A stretch of 64,000 nt of DNA from Hyphococcus sp. (GCA_028289605.1 JANQON010000009.1:682001-746000); one strand, 5' to 3'; positions 19,082-28,962 are shown, counted from the stretch's first letter. The notes: generated by a model from the letters alone, not told the origin. Translations and numbers: made by a program.

Positions 19082-20675
19082 TCTCCTGACCTGCATCCGT
19101 CACCACGTCAGGCGCTTCATCGATTATGTCGGCAAGGGTGCGCTGAAGATCGCCAAGGTGCTTTTCATATCGCCGCCACGACTGGAGGCCGGTGCGATAA
19201 AGCGGCGTACGAACCTGCTCCGAACTTGCGCTCTTAACAGCGCGGTTCGTCTCATGAAACCGCAGGCATTGCGTCTCATAGGGAAGATTGCAATGAGCGA
19301 GCAGTCGTTCGGTTACTCGTTGTTGATCCAGGACCAACGCCTCGTAATCGACCCGCAGGATGCGCCCAGGCAAAACCGCGTTCCAGTGCTTCATCAGTCG
19401 GTCGTAGAGCCGATAATAGTGCGCAAGATCATCTAACGAATACGAAAACGACTGTCCCTTCGCAAAAAACTGGCGAAATGAGCTAACGCAACTATCGAGC
19501 GGGTGGCGCCGGGCATCAACGATGACAGCTCTCGGGAGAATCATGGCGGCAAGCCCGACGAGAAAGAAGTTGTTCGGCATTTTGTCGACGAAGAACTCCT
19601 TGCCTGAGCGATACGGCCCCGTCAGCGCCAGGTAGTGTTCACCGAGCTTGTTCAATCGATCCGGCGACGCTTCTGCTGCAGCCTCGGGGAACACGGCTTT
19701 TGAAGTTGCAAGGCTTGCTGCGCACTGCCCCAAGCAGGAAAGCTCTCCCAATCCTTCCGTTTTGCTATGACTGGCCAGAATCTGCTCGATCAGAGTCGAA
19801 CCCGATCGCGGCATGCCGACGACGAAAATCGGGCCAGGGCGGTCATGTCCTGCATTCGCGTACTCTTCGAAGAGCGCCGGCGAGAAGGCTTCCTCGATAC
19901 GCCGCGCATACTCTTCATCCGCTTGCGCATTATAGGGCATGTACCGCCGCGCCGTACGGTTAGCTGTTTTATACTGATCAAATGCACGATCCGGCTCGCC
20001 ATGGTCTTCATACGCTTTGGCGAGTGCAAACTGGACGGCAGTCTTCGCTTCTCCTTCCGGCGTCTTTTCCTCCGCACTCTCCATCGCCGCGCGATCGGCG
20101 TCGCTGAAGGATCCGGTCTTGAGGTTTGCAATGCTCCACCAGGCTTGCCCAAAGCGGGGCTCAAGCGCTACGGCGCGTCGGTAGGCTGCGAGCGCTTCGT
20201 TCGCCTGCCCTATGGCGCGGCGTGCATGACCAAGACCAAGGAGCGCGCTTAGATTCGCCTCATCCGTACATAGAATGTCCGCGTACTTTGCAGCCGCCGC
20301 CTCAAACTGCCCAGCTTCGAACAACATCTGCGCCGCGCCGGCAACCGCGTTACCATCCTCCGGGTTGAGACGAGCGGCTTCCAGGAATGCATCCGCCGCC
20401 GGGGAGAATTGGAATTGCATTGCAAGCGCAGCGCCGAGCGCTTTCCAGCCGTTTGCATATTGCGGCCGCAGTTTCAGTAGTGTTCGCAGCGCATCTTCAG
20501 CAGGCTTCGCTCTTTTTAAATCCAGCCGCGCAATGCCCAGACGCGCCCATGCCTCAGCGTTGCGCGGGTCGCGGGACACGACTTTTTCAAGAACCGAAAT
20601 CGCTTCGCGTACGCGTCCGCTCTGTTGATCCACGGCGGCGTTTCGCAAAAGCAAATCGATCGGCTCAGTTGACAT
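19065..20675 (-). CDS. TPR-repeat sulfotransferase
   Basis: A 536-residue two-part protein. Residues up to about 240 are tetratricopeptide repeats ([40 protein letters not shown] and similar). The C-terminal half is a PAPS-dependent sulfotransferase, with the 5'-phosphosulfate loop [20 protein letters not shown] and the 3'-phosphate motif region [20 protein letters not shown]. The start at 20675 is preferred over 20702 for family fit, though GGAGG sits 12 bases away. It presumably sulfates a cell-envelope or secreted target; the acceptor is not evident. It is the only clearly biosynthetic gene in a catabolic stretch and faces the lactate permease gene with overlapping ends. Confidence 0.87.
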   Translation of the reverse strand: MSTEPIDLLLRNAAVDQQSGRVREAISVLEKVVSRDPRNAEAWARLGIARLDLKRAKPAEDALRTLLKLRPQYANGWKALGAALAMQFQFSPAADAFLEAARLNPEDGNAVAGAAQMLFEAGQFEAAAAKYADILCTDEANLSALLGLGHARRAIGQANEALAAYRRAVALEPRFGQAWWSIANLKTGSFSDADRAAMESAEEKTPEGEAKTAVQFALAKAYEDHGEPDRAFDQYKTANRTARRYMPYNAQADEEYARRIEEAFSPALFEEYANAGHDRPGPIFVVGMPRSGSTLIEQILASHSKTEGLGELSCLGQCAASLATSKAVFPEAAAEASPDRLNKLGEHYLALTGPYRSGKEFFVDKMPNNFFLVGLAAMILPRAVIVDARRHPLDSCVSSFRQFFAKGQSFSYSLDDLAHYYRLYDRLMKHWNAVLPGRILRVDYEALVLDQQRVTERLLAHCNLPYETQCLRFHETNRAVKSASSEQVRTPLYRTGLQSWRRYEKHLGDLQRTLADIIDEAPDVVTDAGQETTARP

Positions 20676-20812
20676 CTGTTGCGCAAGCCTCCTCGCCTGC
20701 ATGCGGCAATTGTGTTCACGGCGCCGCCGAGTATGCTGCGTATGCGAAAGAGTGGCCCCGTATGCCCCCGACTTGCAATCCCCGTTACCGTATCATGGAA
20801 ACGACAACACGC

Positions 20813-20823
20813 TTGTTTGACCC
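20813..20823. promoter_or_regulatory. Weak GntR-type operator candidate before TonB receptor
   Basis: TTGTTTGACCC, 91 bases before the receptor ATG, keeps the right half-site GACC but only part of the left arm of the consensus TGGTCTGACCA. Reported because the second TonB receptor has a better copy at a similar distance (about 80 bases). Confidence 0.2.
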
Positions 20824-20913
20824 TCAAAGCGGGCGACACAATCATTTTGAGTGATTTCTGTACGCCGTCTGCAATCGGCGGCGCTGGCGGAGAATCGCCA
20901 AGGGAGGGTGAAA

Positions 20914-23900
20914 ATGAGAAAGCGGAAATTGAACGTCTTGTTGGCGACGGCGTCGACAGCGGCGCTAGTCGGAGGCTTGTCGCCTGTTTCGCCAGCGTCG
21001 GCGCAGACGGGAATTGTTGTTCTGGCCGGCGCCGTAAGCGGGCAAGTCAAACTCGGCGACAGCGATCGAAACGCGGCGGGAGCAACAGTCTCCATCGAGG
21101 AGCTGAATATTGAGGTTACGACCGGCGCAGACGGGCGTTTCCGTATTCCGAATATTCCCGCCGGCGAATACACCCTGACAGTCGGCTATCTCGGCGCGGC
21201 GGACACGTCTCGTTCAATATCGGTAACGGAAGACGGCGAAAACGTTTACGCAATCTCGATCGCAACAGACGAAATAATCGTAACCGGCACCCGCGGCGCC
21301 CTCGCCAACGCGCGCGCGCAGGAACGCGCTACAGACAACCTGACGTCGGTCGTCACCGCCGACGACATCGGTAACTTCGCCGACCAAAACGTTGCAGAAT
21401 CCTTGCAACGTCTGCCCGGCCTTACGATCAGTCGCAGCGAAGGGGAAGGCCGTCAGGTCGCCATTCGCGGTTTGTCAGGATCGTTTGTGACCGTGACCGT
21501 CGACGGCGCCCGACTTGGAGCGCGGGACGAGGGCAACCGGTCCGTCGATCTCGATATTCTGTCTGCAGATCTTCTGAACGGCATCGAAGTCACAAAGTCC
21601 TTGACGCCCGATCAGCCGGCCGACTCCGTCGCTGGCTCCATTGACCTCAAGACGCTGTCAGCATTCGATCGCGGCGGCGATTCCATCAGCCTTCGCGGCG
21701 AGGTCGGCTATCAAGAAAAGAGTGAAGACTTCAACCCGCGCGTTTCCGGCGACTTTACGAAGATTTTTGAGACCGGCGCCGGAGCGATCGGCGTTGCCGG
21801 CGGCGTCTCCTGGCAACGGCGCCAGAGCATTGTTGACGAAATCAGCCATGACGACGGCCTCGTTATCTATGCGCCGGACGGTATGGGCGGCTTTGAGGAC
21901 TTCGGTCAGGACTTCGATGATGCGCTCGCGTCCGGTCTGGATCCGAATTCTTTTATTTTCCTTCCGGCGCGCATCAATCTGCGCGCAGACCCGGCTGAGC
22001 GCACCCGCCTTTCCGCCAACCTCAACATTGAATACCGGCCGACGGACTCTCTTGAACTGTTCGCCCGCGGGACGACCGGCTTTTTCAAGGACGACGATCT
22101 CCGAAATAGGCAGCGGGTCCGCCTCGACCGGCAGAGCGGTAGTGAGATCCTCGCATTGACGCCGACCTCGGGCTCTTTCGAAGACTCGCGGTCTGAAAGG
22201 CGAATCCGTTTCAGCGACCAGGAGGACGAACTCTACACCGCTTCCGTCGGCGGTCAGTGGACAGACGACGCCTGGACGGTCAATGCTCAGCTCGACTATT
22301 CGCTGAATGATTCCTTCATTCCGTCCGTCGAACCGCGTTTCCGCGCTGACAATTTCCGTGTTGACTTCGACAACCTCACCGAAGAAGGCGTTGACATCAC
22401 CGTTCAACCGGAAGCGGGAACCACATTCGGAGACGAGGTGGAAACCTGCGTCGATCAGGGCATTCGAAACGCTGACGACGCGTATGATCCAAATGACCCT
22501 TGCGCCTACGAGTTTCGGTTCATAACGGCTTACGACTTTATTTCGGAAGACACGATTCAAACCGCCCGGCTCGACATCCAGCGGGATTTCAACCTGAACG
22601 GACGACCGGCGTTCATCAAGATTGGCGGTCGCGGGCAAAAACGCGAACGCGACTACGATGTCGAACGGTTTCGACGAAATGCCGAAGACGACCTGACGCT
22701 CAACGATATTGATCAATGCCCGCCGCTTGACGGGACGGACGTCAACTTTTTTGTCAATCCCTGCCTGGACGGCTTGCGTGCCTTTGGTCTCGATTTGCGG
22801 GAGAACGGCGAGCTGGAACTGACCGTTGCAGACGCCACGGATTCCGTCGCCCGGGACTACACCGTCGATGAAACGGTTTGGGCCGGTTATTTGATGACCA
22901 AGTTTCAGTTGACGGATCGCTTGGAGTTTTTCGGCGGCGTTCGCATTGAAGATACAAAATGGGAGACAACCGGCGCGCTTTCCGACATCCGCACGTTCAG
23001 CGATACGGTGTCGATCAATTTCTACAACGCGTTGACGGGCGCCGGCGTCACTGACGCCCAGATTCTCGCATCAAGTTTGGGCGCACGATATCAGGACAAC
23101 GACAATGACGGCGTGATCGATCTTGACGGCGCCGATCCGGAAGTTAACGAATCGGTGTTTGGGTTTGTCGATTTCATATCTGCCGAAAACAACTACACAG
23201 ACGTTTTTCCAAATGCGAACATCCGTTGGGAGCCTTGGGACGATATCGTTATCCGAGCGTCTTATACCGAAGCCATCCAACGACCTGATTTTAATCAAGC
23301 CTCGGCGAATGGCGGTAATCGAACTGCCGAAGCCACCGGCGATGTGTTCGACGACGCTGATCAATTGGCGGTGACAAGCATTGCAGATGCTGAAGCGCTG
23401 GTTACGTTTGATCGTGAATTCGGCGGCGAAGAACGATTGCGCGATCCATTCCTGAACCCGCTGACCGCGCAACAGTATGATCTGTCCCTCTCATGGTATC
23501 CCAATCAGGATACCTTCCTGCAGGCGGCTTTCTTCTACAAAGATATCGAAGATTTCATTTTCCGCCTGACTAGCAATGATGCGGCGGACTTTGGTTTCGA
23601 CGTTTCTGATTTGGTCAATGATCCGACTCTTACGCTGCGCAACATCGAGATCGACTCCTGGGTTAACGGCGATTCGGCGGAAGTTTATGGCGTGGAGCTG
23701 ACCTACTCGCAGAACTATACCTTCCTGCCCGGCTTCTGGGGCGGGCTGTTCGCGTACGCGAACCTCACCTTGTCCCAGAGCGACGCCTTTGATCCGTTGG
23801 TCGGCAGATCATTCACGCTGCCCGATCAGGCGGATGTTTCTGGGAACTATTCCGTCGGCTGGGAAAATGAAGACTTCTCTTTCCGCTTCTCAGGCAACTA

Positions 23901-24168
23901 TGTGGGTGAACGTCTGCGCTTTATCAATGAAGGGCGGCTGGGCACAGAGTTCGGCGAATCCGATCTGTTCGAGAAATCGCGTTTCTCCATGGACATTAAC
24001 GCAAAATACAATGTCACCGACGGCATCCAGCTCTATTTTGACGCCACCAATATCAACAACGCGGAAGACCGACGCTTCTTCGAACCGGGCGGCGCCTCTG
24101 GCCGAGTTCTGGGCGTTGTCGAGACCTATGGCGCTACCTACCAGCTTGGCGTTCGCGCTCGGTTTTAG
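20914..24168 (+). CDS. TonB-dependent outer-membrane receptor (Caulobacter type)
   Basis: A 1084-residue receptor for energised uptake of oligosaccharides. Signal peptide (RKRKLNVLLATASTAALVGG up to ASAQ), a carboxypeptidase-regulatory-like beta domain (about 40-120: AGATVSIEELNIEVTTGADG), then the plug (EIIVTGTRGALANA, ADQNVAESLQRLPGLTI, VAIRGLSG) and the 22-strand barrel, ending in the terminal aromatic QLGVRARF. The start at 20914 is set by AGGGAGG upstream; the track start at 20851 is too early. A terminator-like hairpin follows the stop, and three cytoplasmic sugar-acid genes (GarR, UxaA/GarD, FAH) lie downstream on the same strand, which suggests a uronate-containing ligand. Confidence 0.93.
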   Translation: MRKRKLNVLLATASTAALVGGLSPVSPASAQTGIVVLAGAVSGQVKLGDSDRNAAGATVSIEELNIEVTTGADGRFRIPNIPAGEYTLTVGYLGAADTSRSISVTEDGENVYAISIATDEIIVTGTRGALANARAQERATDNLTSVVTADDIGNFADQNVAESLQRLPGLTISRSEGEGRQVAIRGLSGSFVTVTVDGARLGARDEGNRSVDLDILSADLLNGIEVTKSLTPDQPADSVAGSIDLKTLSAFDRGGDSISLRGEVGYQEKSEDFNPRVSGDFTKIFETGAGAIGVAGGVSWQRRQSIVDEISHDDGLVIYAPDGMGGFEDFGQDFDDALASGLDPNSFIFLPARINLRADPAERTRLSANLNIEYRPTDSLELFARGTTGFFKDDDLRNRQRVRLDRQSGSEILALTPTSGSFEDSRSERRIRFSDQEDELYTASVGGQWTDDAWTVNAQLDYSLNDSFIPSVEPRFRADNFRVDFDNLTEEGVDITVQPEAGTTFGDEVETCVDQGIRNADDAYDPNDPCAYEFRFITAYDFISEDTIQTARLDIQRDFNLNGRPAFIKIGGRGQKRERDYDVERFRRNAEDDLTLNDIDQCPPLDGTDVNFFVNPCLDGLRAFGLDLRENGELELTVADATDSVARDYTVDETVWAGYLMTKFQLTDRLEFFGGVRIEDTKWETTGALSDIRTFSDTVSINFYNALTGAGVTDAQILASSLGARYQDNDNDGVIDLDGADPEVNESVFGFVDFISAENNYTDVFPNANIRWEPWDDIVIRASYTEAIQRPDFNQASANGGNRTAEATGDVFDDADQLAVTSIADAEALVTFDREFGGEERLRDPFLNPLTAQQYDLSLSWYPNQDTFLQAAFFYKDIEDFIFRLTSNDAADFGFDVSDLVNDPTLTLRNIEIDSWVNGDSAEVYGVELTYSQNYTFLPGFWGGLFAYANLTLSQSDAFDPLVGRSFTLPDQADVSGNYSVGWENEDFSFRFSGNYVGERLRFINEGRLGTEFGESDLFEKSRFSMDINAKYNVTDGIQLYFDATNINNAEDRRFFEPGGASGRVLGVVETYGATYQLGVRARF

Positions 24169-24231
24169 ATACGCCCTGCGGCGCGCCGGTCTATTTCCTC
24201 CCGGCCGGCGCCCGCCCCCCCAAGCATGCCG

Positions 24232-24262
24232 CGCGGCCCTTCGGGAGCCGCGTTTTCATTTA
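24232..24262 (+). terminator. Rho-independent terminator-like hairpin after TonB receptor
   Basis: CGCGGC (24232-24237) pairs with GCCGCG (24247-24252) around a TTCG-type loop, followed by TTTTCATTT. It lies 64 bases past the receptor stop and before the GarR-like gene, so it could end or attenuate the receptor transcript. Confidence 0.6.
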
Positions 24263-24394
24263 GCCTGATCCGCATTGCGGAAATTGATTGCCGGAGGCTC
24301 TCCCCACAATCGCCATCCAGGCTCGCGTCCTCTATTTTGAAACACGTCGTTGATCGACATCTCCAACCCGCGCTCCAAGAAGAACAAACAAAGC

Positions 24395-25282
24395 ATGAGT
24401 TCAAAGACAGCTTTTATCGGCCTTGGGGTGATGGGCTATCCCATGGCCGGATACCTCGCTGATGCGGGCCATGTCGTTACGGTGTTCAACAGGACCCCGT
24501 CTCGCGCCGACGCGTGGCTATCGCGCTATAACGGACGAAAAGCCGGCAGCCCCGCGGAGGCTGCACAAGATGCTGACTTTATCTTTCTCTGCGTGGGCGA
24601 CGACGATGATGTTCGCGATGTAACGGTCGGGCCCGGCGGCGTCTTTCAAGCCGCGAAAGCTGATGCTGTAATCGTTGACCACACGACCACGTCGGCGGCT
24701 GCGGCGCGTGAGCTTTACGAAACGGCCAAGTCGCGTGGTTTCCACTTTGTCGACGCGCCGATTTCCGGCGGACAGGCAGGCGCCGAAAATGGCGCCCTGA
24801 CCGTAATGATCGGCGGCGATGAAGAGCCGGCGGGCCGGGCGGCGGCGCTCATCGACTGCTATGCGAAAATGCAACGGCGTCTTGGTCCTTCCGGCGCCGG
24901 ACAGCTCACAAAAATGGCGAACCAAATCTGCATTGCCGGCGTGGTGCAAGGTCTTGCTGAAGCCATGTCATTCGCTCTTGCCGCAGATCTCGATGCGAAA
25001 GCCGTCTCTGACGTGATCTCCGGCGGCGCAGCACAATCGTGGCAGATGGACAATAGAGCGAAAACGATGGTCGATGGCGAGTTTGATTTCGGTTTCGCAG
25101 TCGACTGGATGCGCAAGGATCTTGGCTATGTGCTGGCTGAAGCCCGTCGGAACGGGGCGCACCTCCCTGTCACCGCACTCGTCGATCAGTTTTACGCCGA
25201 AGTCCAGAGCTTGGGCGGCGGGCGCTGGGACACATCCAGCTTGATCGCGCCGCTGGAGCGCATACGTAACAACCGCGCCTAG
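24395..25282 (+). CDS. garR: Tartronate semialdehyde reductase / beta-hydroxyacid dehydrogenase
   Basis: A 295-residue NAD(P)-dependent beta-hydroxyacid dehydrogenase. The Rossmann motif AFIGLGVMGYPMAGYLADAGH opens the protein. The substrate motif VDAPISGGQAGAENGALTVMIGG and the catalytic lysine region GQLTKMANQICIAG are intact. The family includes GarR (tartronate semialdehyde to D-glycerate) and 3-hydroxyisobutyrate dehydrogenase. The UxaA/GarD dehydratase next door and the glycerate kinase in the window favour GarR. No GarL-type aldolase is seen. The ATG at 24395 is chosen because the Rossmann motif begins a few residues later. Confidence 0.85.
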   Translation: MSSKTAFIGLGVMGYPMAGYLADAGHVVTVFNRTPSRADAWLSRYNGRKAGSPAEAAQDADFIFLCVGDDDDVRDVTVGPGGVFQAAKADAVIVDHTTTSAAAARELYETAKSRGFHFVDAPISGGQAGAENGALTVMIGGDEEPAGRAAALIDCYAKMQRRLGPSGAGQLTKMANQICIAGVVQGLAEAMSFALAADLDAKAVSDVISGGAAQSWQMDNRAKTMVDGEFDFGFAVDWMRKDLGYVLAEARRNGAHLPVTALVDQFYAEVQSLGGGRWDTSSLIAPLERIRNNRA

Positions 25283-25302
25283 GGCGCCGATTTGGAGCAA
25301 TG

Positions 25303-26844
25303 ATGGCAGAACGCGCAATCAACGACCCCGCGAGTGAGCGCGCAAAAGCGCTGCGGCTTCACTCGTCTGACAACGTTGCGGTTCTGCTCGCGGATATCGA
25401 TGTTGGCGTCACGATCGGCGATGGTGACGTCTCCAGCGGCGAGGCCGTTCCAGCCGGGCATAAGATCGCTATCGAACACATTGCGGCTGGCGCTCCGATC
25501 CGGAAGTACGGACAGATCATCGGCTTCGCCTCCAAAGCCATCGCCGCAGGGCGGCACGTGCATACGCATAATGTCGAAGCACGGGAGTTCGACCGCGCAT
25601 CCGTCATTGCTTCGCCGCCTGATACCGATTTTGTCAGCACGCCCGCAACCTTTCAGGGCATCCGGCGCGACGATGGTGGAGCGGCGACCCGAAATTATAT
25701 CGGAATACTGACGAGCGTAAACTGCTCTGCGACAGTCGCCAATCATATCGCAGACGCGTTTCGCGGTCCCGCCCTGGATCCTTGGCCGAATGTGGACGGC
25801 GTCGTCGCGCTCACCCATGGCGGCGGATGCTGCGTCGGCAGCGACGAAGGATTTGCACAACTCCGCCGCACACTTGGCGGATTTGCCAAACACCCCAACT
25901 TCGCCGCGGTCTTGGTTGTCGGCCTCGGCTGCGAAGCGAATCAGATCCCTGCCATGCTCGCCTCGCAGGGCATCGAGCCCGGGCCGCGTATAAGAACGCT
26001 TGTCATCCAGGACAGCGGCGGGACGGCGGCAACCGTTCGCGCCGGCCAGGACATCGTCCGCGACCTCCTCGACAAGGCCAACGATGTCAAACGCGCGCCG
26101 ATTCCCGCGAGCGAGCTTATTCTCGGCCTCGAATGCGGCGGCTCTGACGGGTATTCCGGCATTTCCGCCAATCCTGCGCTGGGCGCGGCGGCGGACCTGC
26201 TCGTTCGCCATGGCGGCACCGCCGTTTTGAGCGAAACGCCGGAGATTTACGGCGCGGAACACCTGCTCACATCGCGCGCCGACTCGCCGGAAGTCGCGCA
26301 AAAGATCAATGACCTAATTCGTTGGTGGGAGGATTACGCCGCCAAAAACGGCGGCAAGATGGACAACAATCCGTCTCATGGAAACAAGGCCGGCGGATTG
26401 ACGACGATTTACGAAAAGTCGTTGGGCGCTGTTGCGAAAGGGGGCTCAACCCGCCTTATAGACGTCTACAAATATGGCGAACGGATTTCGAAGAAAGGCT
26501 TTGTCTTCATGGATTCGCCCGGCTATGACCCCATGTCCATTACGGGCCAGGTCGCATCCGGCGCCAATATTGTCGCCTTTACAACCGGAAGAGGCTCCGT
26601 ATACGGATGCAAACCTGTCCCGAGCGTCAAGCTCGCAACGAACACGGCGATGTTCGAGCGTTTGCAGGACGATATGGACATCAACTGCGGCGTCATCATC
26701 GACGGCGGCGTATCCGTGGCGGAAATGGGCGAACGAATATTCGCCGAACTGCTAGAAATTGCTTCAGGCAAAAAAACCAGAAGCGAAATTCACGGCTTTG
26801 GCGACAATGAGTTTGTGCCGTGGACTCACGGCGCGCAGATGTAA
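25303..26844 (+). CDS. uxaA: Altronate / galactarate dehydratase (UxaA-GarD family)
   Basis: A 513-residue full-length dehydratase: an N-terminal SAF domain (about 10-90, with HNVEARE), a linker, and the large GarD-type catalytic domain (FQGIRRDDGGAATRNYIGIL, HGGGCCVGSDEGF, GLECGGSDGYSGISANPALG, FVPWTHGAQM). Conserved Cys residues fit the iron-dependent mechanism of the family. UxaA dehydrates D-altronate to KDG in galacturonate breakdown; GarD acts on galactarate. Both fit the neighbours: GH28 and KdgK support UxaA, GarR supports GarD. I lean to UxaA-type. The ATG at 25303 has GGAG 5 bases upstream; the overlapping ATG at 25300 is the alternative. Confidence 0.85.
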   Translation: MAERAINDPASERAKALRLHSSDNVAVLLADIDVGVTIGDGDVSSGEAVPAGHKIAIEHIAAGAPIRKYGQIIGFASKAIAAGRHVHTHNVEAREFDRASVIASPPDTDFVSTPATFQGIRRDDGGAATRNYIGILTSVNCSATVANHIADAFRGPALDPWPNVDGVVALTHGGGCCVGSDEGFAQLRRTLGGFAKHPNFAAVLVVGLGCEANQIPAMLASQGIEPGPRIRTLVIQDSGGTAATVRAGQDIVRDLLDKANDVKRAPIPASELILGLECGGSDGYSGISANPALGAAADLLVRHGGTAVLSETPEIYGAEHLLTSRADSPEVAQKINDLIRWWEDYAAKNGGKMDNNPSHGNKAGGLTTIYEKSLGAVAKGGSTRLIDVYKYGERISKKGFVFMDSPGYDPMSITGQVASGANIVAFTTGRGSVYGCKPVPSVKLATNTAMFERLQDDMDINCGVIIDGGVSVAEMGERIFAELLEIASGKKTRSEIHGFGDNEFVPWTHGAQM

Positions 26845-26860
26845 TGCGGCAGGGGAATCC

Positions 26861-27709
26861 ATGAAGCTACTGAGATGGGGACCGCCGGGCGCTGAGAAGC
26901 CCGGCGCGCTGGATGCAAGCGGCGCAATCCGAGACATTTCCGCCTTTGTCGATGATATCGCCGGCGATGTCCTGTCTGACCGGGGGCTCGACGAACTACG
27001 CGGAATCGACCTGAACGCGCTCCCCGTTGCGCCTCCCGGGACACGCATCGGCCCTTGCATTGGCGTCGTCGGCGAATTCATCGGCATCGGCCTCAACTAC
27101 GCCGACCACGCAAGGGAGCTTGGCGCGCCAGCGCCCGCCGAACCGATTGTGTTTTCGAAAGCGGCGAGTTCCATATGCGGACCAAACGACGATCTCATCG
27201 TCCCCCGCCGCTCGGAAAAAACTGACTGGGAAGCTGAACTCGGCGTCGTTATCGGCGCCAGAGCGCAATATGTTGCACAAGACGACGCCCTCTCCTACGT
27301 CGCCGGTTACTGCGTTGTTCATGATGTATCGGAGCGCGGCTTTCAACTGGACCGCGGCGGTCAATGGATAAAGGGCAAAAGCGCGCCGACTTTCGGACCG
27401 ATTGGTCCCGTGCTCGTCACGCGGGACGAAGTCCCGGAGCCGCAGAACCTGAACGTTTGGCTGGAAGTGGACGGCAAGCGCTATCAAGACGGCAGCACAA
27501 AAGACATGTTCTTTTCCGTCGCTGACATCGTCTCCTATCTGTCTCAGTTCATGGTGCTGCAGCCCGGCGACATAATAGCAACGGGAACGCCCGCCGGCGT
27601 CGGCGCGGGCCAGAAACCGGACCCTGTCTTCCTCCGACCGGGACAGATTGTGAAGCTTGGCGTTGAAGGTCTTGGCGAACAAAGACAGCGGGTTGTCGCC
27701 GCCGGCTAG
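26861..27709 (+). CDS. Fumarylacetoacetate hydrolase (FAH) family, acylpyruvate/diketo-sugar-acid hydrolase
   Basis: A 282-residue FAH-superfamily enzyme with Mg-dependent C-C bond cleavage or related chemistry. The catalytic domain shows GIGLNYADHARELG, the metal-binding acid pair in WEAELGVVIG, VVHDVSERGFQ and TGTPAGVG. The length and N-terminal half are those of the class annotated as ureidoglycolate lyase or 2,4-diketo-3-deoxy-L-fuconate hydrolase. The second activity would fit a deoxy-sugar acid (L-fuconate/L-rhamnonate) route to pyruvate and lactate. AGGGGA precedes the ATG at 26861; the track start at 26759 lies inside uxaA. Its TAG and the TAG of the opposite-strand gene share the four bases CTAG (27706-27709). 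Confidence 0.88.
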   Translation: MKLLRWGPPGAEKPGALDASGAIRDISAFVDDIAGDVLSDRGLDELRGIDLNALPVAPPGTRIGPCIGVVGEFIGIGLNYADHARELGAPAPAEPIVFSKAASSICGPNDDLIVPRRSEKTDWEAELGVVIGARAQYVAQDDALSYVAGYCVVHDVSERGFQLDRGGQWIKGKSAPTFGPIGPVLVTRDEVPEPQNLNVWLEVDGKRYQDGSTKDMFFSVADIVSYLSQFMVLQPGDIIATGTPAGVGAGQKPDPVFLRPGQIVKLGVEGLGEQRQRVVAAG

Positions 27710-28959
27710 TTTTCGACCGTTCTCAGTACTTTCGCATCATATTGAACGCCGAATCCCGAGCCTTCGGGCAGCGCTATCACACCGTTCACTGGCTTGATGA
27801 TCGGTTCATAGTCGAAATCGGTTTCGTTCTGGTCGGCGCGGTATTCCATGAAGCCCTCAAAATTGTCGATTGAGGCGACGAAATGCATCAGCGGCGCGGT
27901 TTCCGGGCCGCTCCGCGGATAATGGGGCGCGATGCGGCGTCCGAAAGTCTTCGCGATATTTGCGACCATCATGGTGCGGATAAAGCCGCCGTTATACATA
28001 ATGTCCGGTTGCAAGATGTCTACGCCGCCATGCTCCGCCATCCAGCGCCACTTTGGCAGCGAGGTGTCCTGCTCGCCCCCGGCCACAGGCATCTCGAGCG
28101 CATCCGCAACCTGCTTTGTCATTTCGAAGTCTTCCCACTCGCAAGGCTCTTCATAGAATGCGACGCCGTTGTCTTCGAGCATGCGGCCAACCCGTATCGC
28201 CGTGGGCGCGTCGTAAGAGCCGTTGGCGTCAACATAGATAACCATATCGTCGCCAAGCCGCTTTCGTATTCCGGACACCAGCGCTTCGGTGCGCCCAGGC
28301 GATGCATCCGCGTTAATGCGCATGCGCCCGCCAATCTTCACTTTAACGGCCTTCGCGCCGGCTTCGACGACGTATCGCTCTGCAATGTCGATTTCTTCTT
28401 CGGCGCTCGTATCCCGGGAAAGCCGAGACATATAAACGGCCACTTCGCCAAGTTTCGGCTCGCCAGCAAGCGCCGCAACGCTTTTTCCAAGCATGTGTCC
28501 GAACATGTCCATGATCGCAAGCTCGATATGCCCCTGAATGATGAAATAGGGCATGCTCGAGTACTTATAGCCGCGAGGGTAGTTGACGCGGAAAAGCAGA
28601 TCAAAAATGCGCTGTATGTCGCGGGCGTCCTTGCCGAGCAGGACAGGACGAAAGAGCGTATCGAGCAGGCTGTATGTGTGCCATAGTCTTTTGTTTGCAA
28701 TGATGACGCCCTGCGCGCCGTCCTTGGAGCGCACCCGAACAAACTTTGTTTTGTCGGAGTGATCAAGCACGTCGACCGCGTCAATAACAACCGGATGATC
28801 GACGAGCGCGCGAAAGTCGATCAACGGCGCAAATTCATCCGACGCATAGGCGAGCGCTCCGTCCTTGTTGCGCTCGGCGACAAACTGCGCAGCCGCGCCA
28901 TGGGGAAGCGCCGTTGCAGCGAGGCCGGCGGCGAAACGCCTCCGTGAAAGGGCTGCCAA
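27706..28959 (-). CDS. Tat-exported mandelate racemase/enolase-superfamily enzyme
   Basis: A 417-residue enolase-superfamily enzyme with a strong twin-arginine signal (SRRRFAAGLAA, ending GAAAQ) and no lipobox, hence predicted soluble periplasmic. Complete active-site set: K206-V-K208, D244 (YVDANG), E270/E271 (FYEEP), E296 (AGGEQ), D319 (QPD) and H346 (PHYP). This is the classical mandelate racemase arrangement with both acid/base catalysts, so it is probably an active dehydratase, epimerase or cycloisomerase. It resembles the enzyme at 50278 (shared VRVRSKDGA-type segment and GGEQ-TS). Last gene of the leftward GH2-SSS-creatininase group, 3 bases after the creatininase stop. Substrate unknown. 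Confidence 0.88.
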   Translation of the reverse strand: MAALSRRRFAAGLAATALPHGAAAQFVAERNKDGALAYASDEFAPLIDFRALVDHPVVIDAVDVLDHSDKTKFVRVRSKDGAQGVIIANKRLWHTYSLLDTLFRPVLLGKDARDIQRIFDLLFRVNYPRGYKYSSMPYFIIQGHIELAIMDMFGHMLGKSVAALAGEPKLGEVAVYMSRLSRDTSAEEEIDIAERYVVEAGAKAVKVKIGGRMRINADASPGRTEALVSGIRKRLGDDMVIYVDANGSYDAPTAIRVGRMLEDNGVAFYEEPCEWEDFEMTKQVADALEMPVAGGEQDTSLPKWRWMAEHGGVDILQPDIMYNGGFIRTMMVANIAKTFGRRIAPHYPRSGPETAPLMHFVASIDNFEGFMEYRADQNETDFDYEPIIKPVNGVIALPEGSGFGVQYDAKVLRTVEN

Positions 28960-28962
28960 GGT

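Noticed and set aside
21658-22716. 352-codon reverse ORF inside TonB receptor
   Set aside because: Antisense shadow of the receptor gene; no ribosome-binding site and no domain.
25279-26301. 340-codon reverse ORF
   Set aside because: Antisense shadow of uxaA/garD, which has clear family motifs on the plus strand.
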